A DNA stretch of 64,000 bases from Sycobia sp. Sy_11 (lineage: Eukaryota; Arthropoda; Insecta; Hymenoptera; Epichrysomallidae). Below are positions 12,829 through 24,851 of this stretch, piece by piece. The position numbers were made by a program, and so were the translations under genes. The stretch is from NCBI GenBank assembly GCA_018907035.1, contig JACCIC010000209.1, forward strand, positions 717,001 to 781,000, given 5' to 3'. Positions within the stretch are counted from its first letter, which is position 1, and every line of letters begins with the position of its first letter. The notes below the pieces were generated by a model that was not told the origin of the DNA, made no database searches, and saw only the letters and a list, made by a program, of their open reading frames with translations.

Positions 12829-14624
12829 CTTTATTTATAATGAGTTTATAATGCTTCCTTAACAATGTATAGAAGCAGAAGAGACCGTCATCATATACTA
12901 TACTGCCAGATACTGCCGTCAATTTTGTGAATCTGACATAACTCTATTAGCTGCTACTGCTATTAGTTACAATATCTATTAGAAAGACGGCGCAATCATC
13001 GACTTGTTCTGTAGTCTTGTATGTATCCTCTTGTATAATGATGAGGAAATCCATCAAACTTGTAATTTTGGAGAGAAAAAAAATTCTTCAGATTGGAATC
13101 ATATAAAACCGTTCGAAATTCAAAAATATTTTCTGGTAGGTAATGTCTCAGAAAGTCATGGAAATTCATTTTCGCACAACAGCGATCGCGATATTCTTAA
13201 TCAGATCCCCAAAAACATTTGTATACACATTTTTAACAAAATCAGCTGATTATACCAACATCCTATAGTTTTAATGAGTTTGAATTGATTTTGACTCCCC
13301 CTTACAATGTCATTTGAGATTTTAATTTAATGGTTATTTCAATTTATTAATTTCACGAGGTTTTATAGCTGTTGTTGAAATCTTATTAATCTAGTTGCAA
13401 TACATAATCAATTAGAATAAAGGCTTTGCTGCATAATGCACAAAATTTTATTTAATTTTCTCAAAATTACAAACACATTATTTTTTCAAAAAAGGTTTTA
13501 ACGATTTTTAAATGTGTTATAATTGGGTGCGAGAATAACAAGACAAAATTAGTGACTTATTAAGTTGATATTAAACAAAATGACATAGCAATTTGAATTA
13601 AAAATTTTTGAAGAATTTTGATTAGTTACTTGTTTGATGTATTATGAAGCACATTCTTCTGTATAAGTGAAATATATAGAATTTGACATATTGTTTCAAA
13701 TTGTTATGAATGACAAATAATACACGACTGCCTCGGAAAAAAAAATTTTTTTATAAATTATACCAAATCCAAAATATATAAATTATTATGGAATAATATT
13801 CATTTGTACACTTAGGTTTTTTATGGTGCTGGTATGGTTTCTCGTCATTTTTCGTATTTTCTGAGATAAATTCCAAATGCCTTAATTTTTATGTTTTTTC
13901 TTCTTCTGAATTTCACCATAAATATTTATTTTCTGTTTAGAGACATTATGATATTCGTAAAAACATTGCAAAAAATCAAAAAAGTAAAATTTTCAGCAAA
14001 ATCGGAGGTGGCTGTTTTTCCCAAGTTTATACCCAACCATTTGAAAATGTTAAATATAAAGGATTTCTGCGCGTATGCGTCTAAATATAGTCAGAATTTT
14101 TTTTGAATGAAAACAATAATTTTTGCTGTTATATATAATAATTACGTTAATGTATATAATTATATAATTTATTACACAGTTATTGTCAATTAATGGAAAT
14201 TTCACACATTACCTTATGTCCTCCTTTTATACACGTACATATTTTTTCAGAAAAGTTGGCATATTCGAGGCTCCACAGAATGAGAGATTAAATCAGACGT
14301 TTTTCAACATTGTATTCTCTTTTATTTACCCGGTGTTCAGTTTGGAACGTGTGGAGAAAGGTAATATAGTGTTATACAATGAATACTCCCGCATTTTGCA
14401 GTAATATCTAGTAGTATGAATAGTAATTTTCTTCGATAGAAAATCATAAAATAAAATTATAAAATAAAAAAACATATCTGGAAATGAATGATTATGATTA
14501 AATTCAGCCATGTTTAAAGAATGTTGAAGAACATATATATTATATAGAAACTTATATAACACACGATGAACTTTATAAAGAAAAATAAATTCATTTAATT
14601 ATGCATTATATAATCGATAGCAAA

Positions 14625-14627
<3 letters not shown>

Positions 14628-14684
<57 letters not shown>
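14628..14684. repeat. (TA)n microsatellite, 57 bp
   Basis: Uninterrupted TA dinucleotides in the WDTC1-ninaC spacer. It is the longest perfect TA tract in the left third of the window. Confidence 0.95.
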
Positions 14685-14688
<4 letters not shown>

Positions 14689-15514
14689 TAAATGTGGAGG
14701 CCCTAACGCGAAGATATAGCACAATTCGTACATAGCGAAAAAAGCTCAATTCAATTTCCATGCATTTTCATATCTCGTAAAGTTAACAAATATGAATTAT
14801 TCTAAATATCTATCTTTGTTCATGGTTTAAAATCAAATTAAAAATTTTTCACATTTATCTTCATACGAATGTGTTAACTTTCGATGCAAAATGGTCAATT
14901 ACTAATTACTACGTGCTAAAGTTTCTGCACAAATAATATGGAATGCGCTAATTTTTTGGGAAATATCGGTATATATCTGCGTTAACTTATTGTTCAACAA
15001 AAATAAAAAAATAAAGACCTTGTACAATAATATGTTTTGTTATAATGTACTACGAATTGTTCAGTTGCTAAATCAATTAAAATCACTTTTTTATAAAAAT
15101 ATAATTTTCTAGTATGTGACATAATACATATTAATACCACTAAAATTTTCAATTTTTTAAAAAATAAAAGAATAATTTATTAGTAAACGATTGAAAAAGC
15201 ACGTTATAACATTTCGTCAAACCGGGTTGAAATATAAAAAAAAAACGAAATTTGATGACACTCGAGAAGTTTCATAAGCGATGGATTACATTTCGTGTCT
15301 TGTACGCCATTAAGCCAAATGTGGAGACCTTACTTTACAAACAAAAAAATTGTTTAAGATTAATTTATAGTAATGCACAGCGACTTAACAAATTGGTTCA
15401 TAAAATTGGCATTTCTAAATAATTATACATGATGGTAAAAAATATGTAACATCGGCTATAGAAATACACAGAAGTTGTAAAGTATTGAAAAACGTTTATT
15501 AGTTTTTCACATAT

Positions 15515-15518
<4 letters not shown>

Positions 15519-15573
<55 letters not shown>
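15519..15573. repeat. (TA)n microsatellite, 55 bp
   Basis: Uninterrupted TA dinucleotides in the same spacer, about 0.9 kb from the previous tract. Confidence 0.95.
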
Positions 15574-15575
<2 letters not shown>

Positions 15576-17141
15576 CTCTAAACTGCAACCATCAGTATCT
15601 TATTATATACATTATATATTATCATGACAAATCTTGTTAATACGTACTATAACTTAAGGTACAAAGTGTGGTATATTAATTGATATAGATGAGCACATTT
15701 TTTAAGATTGTTTTTAACATTCTTGTTTATGGTTTTTGGTTTTCGATTTTTCAGGCATGATATTTTATTCGTATACATAATAATATATAGATTATTGCAT
15801 TATTTTAGTTTTTATGAAAGATTGTGTAAAGTAATTTAAGTATAACATATGAGAAATGTTCAATATTTTTTACAATATTTTTCAAAAAAATTTGTTCAAA
15901 ACATCAGGTTTAGAATTTTAGAAGCTGAATAACTAGAATAATTTTTAATTTTGACCTTAACCTCAAAACAATCTTTCAAAGCATGATTAACTTTATTATT
16001 GATGAAATCAGTTTTAGAAAGAACGATGTTCTTGATAATTTTAGAATAATAACGGAATTATACATTTAGTATTATATGTTTATGTATATTATCATCAGAT
16101 TGCTTATTAAGTATGGATGACGTCGTTTTTCTTAAATTTATTCACAAACATTTCAACACACAGATGCCTTTTTAAACATCAATAAATTATCGGTTTAATT
16201 TATTAGAAATTCAGAGAACAATATTTAAGTAAATTGTTGCTTAGCTTGTATATATTTTTATGTACTTTTTCGTAAAATTAATGATCTAAATTAATAGACT
16301 TAGTAATTTATATCTTTATATTATATTTGATAAATTTATAATATTATCATTTAAATTTTCTTTTAAAAATTATATACTACAATCATATTCTACATAAGAA
16401 AATGTAAATTGCTTATCGCAATTAATACCACAAATTTTTTGTTTTTAATATAGACGCCTTAATGAAAGATATATTTTTCTTTGTGTTTTTATATTATTGT
16501 ATACTTCTATTATTTAATCTTATCATAGATAGCTGACAAAATCTAACGAAAAATACTATTATCATTAATTAATTTATCTATATATTTTTTACAATTAAAA
16601 TTTAATATTTATTCTTCTCTATATAATTTATGAAATCGTAATTATTATAAGAAGATATACGTATATAATATAGAGCTTTAACATCAAACATATAGTTTAT
16701 AATTTATATTTTTATTATTCATGGTTTTATAAAACAACGCCAATAGTACACAAACGTAGTAATACCTTAAATTCTTTTACTTTAACATTGATATTTTCTT
16801 CTGTGAAAATATTTACAGAGATTTATCATATATAAGTAGAATATATCTGGCCACGCACTGATGATCATACAAGCCTTATAGAGGCACAGAATAATATTTT
16901 TAATCAAAATGCGCTGAAACCGCTTAAACCTTCCTCAGGCTATGCCTATTGACCGTGATGATGCGCAATATGTAAATATAATCGGAGCCAATAAAGGGGA
17001 CGGAGAAATATGAGAAGGCAGTATACAGGGAAAGTGAATAATATGGGTTACAGATCGTAAGGAGAAAGACTGAAAATGATTGAAAAGAATATATCAGTTA
17101 TATAATATTTTATACAATTTAATGTTCCTTAAATATGATGC

Positions 17142-17320
17142 TACAAGTGTATATGTATATATGCATGCATGTATATGTATTTTTATGTGTGCCTATCTGC
17201 ATATAGGTATTTATGTATGCATGCATGTACGTGTATGTATTATGTATATAAACACACATCTGCATACATATGTACATACGTGCATCCATGCGTGCATCCA
17301 TGCATACACACACATAAATA
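17142..17320. repeat. Alternating purine-pyrimidine TGTA/TGCA-rich stretch
   Basis: About 180 bp composed of GTATAT, TGCATGCA, TGTATG and CACACA words with no perfect repeat unit. It lies about 150-330 nt 3' of the ninaC stop codon, so it is probably within the ninaC 3' UTR. Such runs are prone to left-handed or cruciform structure. The overlapping ORFs on both strands are artefacts of the repeat. Confidence 0.7.
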
Positions 17321-17349
17321 TATAATGATTCTGCAAGCGACTGACGAGC

Positions 17350-17350
<1 letters not shown>

Positions 17351-17422
<72 letters not shown>
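17351..17422. repeat. (TAA)n microsatellite, 24 units
   Basis: Perfect TAA trinucleotide tract (ATT on the ninaC sense strand) starting about 55 nt past the ninaC stop codon. It belongs to the ninaC 3' UTR if the transcript extends this far. Confidence 0.95.
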
Positions 17423-17424
<2 letters not shown>

Positions 17425-17476
17425 CCCTCATCCTCGTAATTATCATTCGTTAAAACACAATATAAATCGCGCTTAT

Positions 17477-19034
17477 TCATAAATCGGCGACGTAGCCCTC
17501 GACGACGATGCCCGGGGCCAGCTCGGCGGTGATGCTCTCCGAGGTGCCGGTGGCGTTGCCGTCGATTTCGAAGCCGCCGCCGCCGCCGCCGCCGCCCCGC
17601 TTGCCGCCGCCTCGCTTCCTGCCGCCCCCGTCGCCGCCCCAGGCGTCCTCGCGGCCGTACTTCTCCGACATGCGCACCATGTCGTTGGGGCTCCACTCGG
17701 GCGACTCGGACCTGTTGTTGCTCGGGCCCCCGGCGCCGCCGCCGCCGCCGCTGCGATACACCACGTTCGCGGAGCCGTTGTAGCCGCCGGCGGACCGCTG
17801 GTGGCTCTCGTACACCGCAGTGCGCTTCATCGACTCGCGCTGGTGCGAGGTCTTACGTAGCATCGCCTGTGGGAGGGGGATATAAATCGTATATGTATAT
17901 ATTATAAATTGTTTAAGTGCACAAGAAAGCCTTTTTTCTATAACTTTATTTTCATGCAGATATGAGTCGAAGGGGGGAAATGTTTAAAATATCATTGTTA
18001 CATATTTTTCTTTAAATGAAATTTCGACTTTTTTTTATAAAACTGGATTTGTCATATATAGCGAAGGCAAAATAATTATTACATCCGGATAAATACAGAT
18101 ATTTAAAAAAAAATTGCTAAAAAATAATAAATATCGATTAGAGATTGAAAATGATGTTTTTCTTACCATTTCCCATTATTTGAATATTTCTTTATTTTGA
18201 ATAATTATTTTTAAAAAAAAAAACAATATCTCTATATATCGCTATGTTAGAAGCCGAATTGTAGTTATGTGAAATTTTACAAATCGTTTTGTATAAAACT
18301 GCAGAATATTTTGTAAAATCGACAATCAGTACTTATACTAAAAAATATCTAAATCATATCGGATAATTACTTAATTTTAACATACACGTAAATGTTCGTT
18401 TATTTTTTAGGGCAGATTTTAACGAGTTTTATATTAGTACCAAATTATTTTCTTAAATTCATCTAAATTTTTGTAAATATATCTCTATCTATAGATAGTA
18501 TATAGATGATAATGAACTGAATGTTGACCTGAAAATTAAAGGGCGGATCGTCCCCGGAATCGTCGTTCACATTTTTTCGCCCAATCATTTGCAGCTCACG
18601 GATCGGATTTGCGCTGAGGAACATAAAGATTTGCGTCGTCGTTTTATTGCGATAAACATCCATCAGAATTCAATGTAATATTAAGTAAATATTTTAGACA
18701 GAGATTGCTCGAGATTACCGCTCGTTATTGAAGGTATTTCGGTTCGTTCTATCCTCGCTGGCCCAGTCGTTCGTGCTACTTATATTACGAGCCTCCTTAT
18801 TGTAGTTATTATAGTTACGCGGTTGTATGGGCTGTATTTGCATTTTGTTAACTGGGATTGGGGGTGGTGGCATTTTCTTTCTAGAGCGAAGAGATCCTGT
18901 ACTAGTGTAATCATTCTGAAAATGAATAAAGAGCCCTTGATAATAGCTGCATCGGCCGGCTTGTGTATACGTAATATATTTATACATACATACATACATA
19001 CATACATACATGCATACACATACATACATACATC

Positions 19035-19096
<62 letters not shown>

Positions 19097-20102
19097 TATA
19101 ATTAAGATATTTACACAGCTTCTGTCATCTGAGAACTTAAATAAATTTATGAATTGAAAATTCTAGAAAAAATATGCTTTAACAAACATCGTGTAATAAA
19201 ATTATATGATAATAATTCATAATTATTGTGCATTGTTGTTACGATGAAAAATTATTGCTTTAAGTATACAATGCGTTTAAATATCTACGAATACATTTTG
19301 TATTTTTTAAATTCAAAATATTGCGGATAAATATAACAATTATCAAAAGGTAAGAATATAACAGTTAGTAAAAAATTATCACATGTAGTACAGAGCTTTA
19401 TTTACGTAGTTCGGGACCCAAATATCGCTGACTTTCATTCGGCTCCACAAATCTTCGAACTAACATTTTAATTTATCTTTTTTTCATCCTTTATTTTTTA
19501 TTTTCCTTACATAATTATTCTTATCAGCATTTATAATTGCTTACATATGATTTATTTTTTTAATAGAGAATTTTTATAGATCGGGAAAAATTATTAAACA
19601 CTATTTTTCAATAGATAGTATGAAAATACTATGAATTATAAATTATATAAAAATTATAAAAATCAAGTCCTACTTTAAATGGATGCCACGTTGCCCTGGT
19701 GACAGAATCCGTTTAAATTAAGATTTAATTTTAGAATGCATAAAAAATTAACTATTAAAGAAAGACGCAATAGAAAAAAACTGTTAAATTTTTTTTTTTA
19801 ATATAAACTTTTATTTAAAAGCAGAATTGGAAAATATGATGATTATTTTTTACCTCTTGTATGTATCGGGTATAATAATTACAGACTTGAAACAAACGGA
19901 ATAGCCCTGAAAGACTGTGTATAATAAATCTCGAATCAATACGTACACCGTTAAAACCAGAAATTTCTAAGCCCTTAATCCAATAAACCCCTAAACCCAC
20001 GATCCCATTTAAAACTTCAGCGCCCATTTTATAGTTATGTATTTTTTCCCGGGATTCTTATATACGTAAGGGGATGAACTCGCGGCGATTGCTATATACA
20101 TA

Positions 20103-20137
<35 letters not shown>

Positions 20138-20461
20138 AAAAAGAAATACTATCTATACTGTGCCGCTTACTGAGCGAGGTGTATGAGCGTTGACGGGTCG
20201 CATCGGGCTACGGCAGTCGCCGGCCGCCTGGAAATCGGGGCCGATCGGCCTGGACTGATGGGCCTGGGCCTCTTCCGGTGGGCATCGGACCGGGACACTG
20301 GGGTCCCTGGAAAATGGAGTGTTGATCAGACTCTGGCCCCCGGCGCTCGTGGTATTTATAACGCGGTGGGGGGAGTTGGTCGTTTGACACTGAACATCTG
20401 AAACGTACAAGAGTGACACTCTGGAGAAAGTGGCTCCCAAACGCCGCGGCTTCGGGGGTGC

Positions 20462-20498
<37 letters not shown>

Positions 20499-21843
20499 AT
20501 GTTTTTCATACTTTCTTTTCTTAACATTGTTACAAGTATATATAATTTTTCTTGACTTTTCTATTTGTTAATCGTGTGTGCTGGGCAAAGAAATTGGTAT
20601 ACGAGTGCAGAGTTGTATAAAGCTGCTATATATATATATAGAAGGTTGAGGAACCTGTAGTTAAATGATAATGGAAGAGCGTGTATGTGAGCACAGCTAA
20701 TTGTGATCTATATGGTGAGATTAGCTAAATTACAGTTGAATAAAATCTATCGTATCACGACGTTATAAAGATAAATACAATGCATGTATAGGTCAATTGT
20801 ACAATCGTTAATTCGTATTTTTCATTTTGTGAAAGTGGTATATTAACTTATCAGAGAAATAAATTAGAAATTTGCCAAATTTTTCACAATTACTCGCATG
20901 AATTTTTTTTTTTTTTTTTTTTTTGAACGAGGAATTTTAACGTATATGTAAACTAATGTTATTTATTACAACAAACACAAAGTTTGTGCCAATAATATAT
21001 TTAATTACGTTAAGTATATAAATTAATTCTATTATGTTAAATATATAGATTGCTAAGAAAAATTGTAATATTGTATAATAAGGCTTAAAACTATAACGCT
21101 AATTTATAATAAGCCATTTATTGTTTTTTACTTGATTAGTAAATAGTATTGTCACATATAAGATTTCAAATTAATAATTCAAATTTTAAATGCATCTATA
21201 AAATCATGATATTAAATATAGTTGTATAAGTATACGTTGAATGTTGATACATTTGTGAAATTTATGTTATCCAATTAAATGTAATTTTTAACTGAATATT
21301 ATGTAATAGAACATTTAGGTTCTAAAATTCTTCAAGTAAACATATTATTTTTATTTATAAAATTTTTTATTTAACATTGAATAAATTTATTAATTTTCTT
21401 TGAGAAGCATACTTTGAGTTATTATAAAACCAAAAAAATTGCTCAAAATCGGTAAATGCGAGTACTATAGAAAAATCAATTTAATTATGTTAAAATTATA
21501 GTATATAATATTCACATTGTTAAAACCTTCCTATTTTTTAAATCTGTTGTAAAACAAAGTCCAAGTATAATACATAATAATTTTTATATCGTTTTGATAC
21601 GAATGAAAATAACAAAATCTAAAATACATGTTTTGCTGCAATAGCCAAATAATAAAACAAAGTGAATATATGTGAAAGACGTGCAATTCAAAATTTTGTT
21701 GTAAAAAGATTAAGAATATGAAATAAGTGAAGTAAATGTACAGAAGATAAAAAAAAATTCTTAAAAAACGGATAAATAGTGCACAGAATTTTTTTTTTAT
21801 CAAGAGTCACTTATTTTGACTTATTTCATAAGCTCTCTATGAA

Positions 21844-21904
<61 letters not shown>

Positions 21905-24851
21905 GTATTAAGAATGGGTGAACGATCACGGCGCACGGCTCGTTGCTGACAAAAAAAATTTGATAGGCACCTTTCTTGTTTCTTCGGATGTTGCCCCAAA
22001 TGGTTTGCCTCTTCAACGGATCGTCCCAATTCTCGTTCTCTTCGTCCGACATCGAGGACGTTACGGATCTGCAGAACGCATTTTCAGGATAATACCAAAA
22101 AAATCCTGGGATCTCTCACGGACTTACCTTCTCAAATTTCTTAAAAAAATTCTTTTTTTTTTTTTAAAAATTCGTATCTTTATATGTATATCTTGGGCGC
22201 GCTGTCGAAAATACACGAGGGAGGAAAAAAAATTAACAAAAATAATTACGATGAGACATCGATGATTAGACTGTATTTTTTTTTTTTTTATTAATGAGAT
22301 AAATTTTAAGCGATATGCTTGGATTCATAATTTTGAACGTTATGACTAAAACTATAGAAGAAACAAAATGCATATGAAATAAGCTCATCGGGGATGGAAG
22401 ACTAATGATATCAAATTAATTTAGCTCGGAACATTCATTAATTATTTTGTTTTTTAATTGGTCATAAATTTCTTTTTTTTTTTTTTTTTTTACCAAAGAA
22501 TCAGTTTCTCCAGACGCGAGTATAACTTAACGAATAAACCAAAAACAGAACAATATATGTACATATATAAAAATCAAATATATATGTATATATAGAAATT
22601 TTTTTCGCAATTCTTTAGCGCGACTTAGCTAATCACTGCGGGCCGATTAAAAACTCGGCCTCGGACCGTCGCGAACCGCGCCCGACGGTCGACGTTTAAC
22701 GCAGTCCCGGCGAATAATATACCTACCCCTGCCTCTTTCGCGCGCTCGATGAATTATGCATGTGACTGGTGTCGTAGAATGGAAGCTCTTGGTGAATGTC
22801 GAAGGGTAGCTTGTGAACTTCTGGCGGATGGGTCGGGCCAAGGAATGCTTCGGGATTGTCTTGCGGCTCGATTCTTTCTAAGGGGACGCGCTCATTGCTC
22901 CTCTGCAGAGCCCCCACTATCGCTTGATTGTATAGATGGACCTGGTATGGATATTTCGACAGTGCATTAACGCGTATACGTACGGTAATTTTTGAAACAA
23001 TGGCTTTTTTTTAATAATTTTATTGTATTTACTCATGCTAATCTTTATCGATTCGATTAAGAGATTGAAGGGGTATATTAAATAGATGGCGATAAATAAA
23101 TATAGTCCAACAAAGTAGATTGACAGTTATGTAAAGGGAGTGGGTTTGTTTACCAACCAATTGAACCAATTTTACGGCGTATTTTGAATCCCACTCGATT
23201 TATAAAGTCCTATCGTAATGTTTTTTCGAATCCATACCTCCCTTCTTCCTATAAGGATGCGTCGTTTTTTATGCCGTTATTAAAAAAAAATTAATATTAT
23301 ATTCGATAGAAATTTTTATTGAATTGTCAATTAAATCAGAATATATATTGTTTATAAGCTTATAAATCTTATGACTACTTTCATAGATGGATAATAATAT
23401 GTTATATGTTTTACAAAGTATCAAATCCACCTGTAAGCCTAAACGATTAAACTCGTTAATTAAAATCGATGAATCATCTTTTGTTCGTTACTTTAAAGTT
23501 ATTCAAAATTTTAAAAAGAATATGATTCATGGCAATGATTCGTAAAAACAAGGTGTCTTTCAACTTCAATAACACTTCCCTCATGTGCCCACTAAATATA
23601 AGTTTTTTATCGCGATACGCCCCGTCCTTTTCTGTTGACAAAATGGACCACATGGTTTGTGAACATTTCCGGAGATATATATTATTAAAATTGATTTACT
23701 TATAATATAGGTTATTCTCTGTAAATCGAAGCTTCATCCACTTCTTCACAATTATTATTAATGCTTTTATTGAAGAATTACAGTGGTAGACCGACATGTC
23801 TGCTAAAAGTCGATGTTGTCGATGTTAAATTGAAGTTTTATCAACTTTAAACTTGCCAAAAGTATTACAAGATTCTCGAAAAAATTTATTTCAATATGTT
23901 TTTGATTTCTAAGTACTAATGTATCATTACTTTTGGAGAAAAAAATTATATGTGATTCCTAACCTTAAAAAATAAATTTATTATATCTTTTCGGGCTTAG
24001 CAATATTTTTCAGATAAAACTTTCAGACTCTAACAAAAAGCACAAATCTACTATTATTTTTACTAAAAACTATCAATTTTTTCCCTCCAATTTTTATAAT
24101 GTATTTAGCAAGTTTTACCTTGATAAAACTTGTTTCTGACACTGAGTACGTCAAAAAACGTGTACTAACAAGATTCAACAATGTTCGTGAGGTTGAGGAT
24201 CAACGATTGGCAAAGAATATCCCTATAAATGGCAATAAATTTTTATTGAACTCTATTTGAGTACTATCAGATAAGAATCGATTTCAAACTGACAAATAGA
24301 CAAGTAGTAATAAAGAAGCCTTATTTTTGCCTAATTCTTACTTGCTGAGAGAACTGGACCAGGTCTTGATACCGGGCTGCACGGTATTGTAGGAGGACTT
24401 GGTATATGCTTTTCGATCTCCATTTGCTGCAGTAAAACCTCATCATCTCCATTGTCTCCGGATCCATATTCATATCTTTGCCCAGAAGGGGTCCTACTTC
24501 TTTGCGGACTTGGTGACCGCGATAAGCTATATGTACATATATCAATATAGAACATGTTTCAACTTAAATTAATCAACATAAGCACACATATATATATTTG
24601 AAATATTGAACTATTTTAGGATTATATCGTGATCGTGGTATTCATGATTCGATTGTACTAATTAGGCTCTTGAAAAAATAGTTTGAACAAAAAATAGGAA
24701 AAAATTCTCGAAACCGAGTTCCTCGTACCTTTTTGCAGAACTAATGCTGCTTCGTCTTGAGACATTTCTCGTTCCGTTTCCTTCTTTTTCATCGACTCGG
24801 TCTTTGCCAATTGATCTATACTTGTTTGTGGCTTCACCGGTGCTTTCTTCA
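17477..24851 (-). CDS. ninaC: ninaC coding exons 14-21: second IQ motif and long tail with PDZ-type C terminus
   Basis: Residues 1162-1667. Exon 14 is lysine-rich and ends in the IQ2 start (EAALVLQK), completed in exon 15 (AYRGHQVRKE). Exons 15-17 keep fly NINAC tail blocks (KWRSKSIYQVLLQYRAARYQDLVQFSQQ; VPLERIEPQ; LPFYDTSHM; WDDPLKRQ). Exons 18 and 19 are low-complexity, with a PPPPIPVNKM stretch. Exon 20 has PIRELQMIGR and GDDPPFNFQ. The last exon starts AMLRKT as in flies, then carries glycine runs (1578-1585 and 1617-1636) before the conserved end ELAPGIVVEGYVADL. The fly counterpart of this C terminus binds the scaffold INAD, so the same role is inferred. No separate short (p132-like) 3' end was identified. 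Confidence 0.9.

Larger units (their letters stand above)
12365..17476. other. AT-rich spacer between WDTC1 and ninaC
   Basis: 5.1 kb lying upstream of WDTC1 and downstream of ninaC, both on the minus strand. It should hold the WDTC1 promoter (near 12400-13000) and the ninaC 3' UTR (from 17476 leftward). Contents are several TA microsatellites (12798-12826, 14628-14684, 15519-15573), an alternating purine-pyrimidine stretch (17142-17320) and a TAA tract (17351-17422). Small ORFs at 13004-13249, 13891-14106 and 14183-14404 show no recognisable protein features. The block 16850-17060 is slightly GC-richer and unassigned. Confidence 0.5.
18916..20170 (-). other. ninaC intron between coding exons 18 and 19
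   Basis: 1.25 kb, AT-rich. It contains the (CATA)n and (TA)n tracts at 18982-19093. A minus-strand ORF at 19815-20027 includes an AG-flanked segment ending in GT, but neither reading gives phases compatible with both neighbours (phase 0 on each side), so it was not made an exon. Confidence 0.6.

Noticed and set aside
17211..17453. ORFs with poly-Asn, poly-Leu or poly-Ile runs
   Set aside because: Pure translation products of the TAA trinucleotide tract in its different frames.
19815..20027. Minus-strand 70-codon ORF considered as an extra ninaC tail exon
   Set aside because: An AG and a GT are present, but the possible readings start or end in phases incompatible with the phase-0 ends of both neighbours, and no similarity to the ninaC tail was seen.
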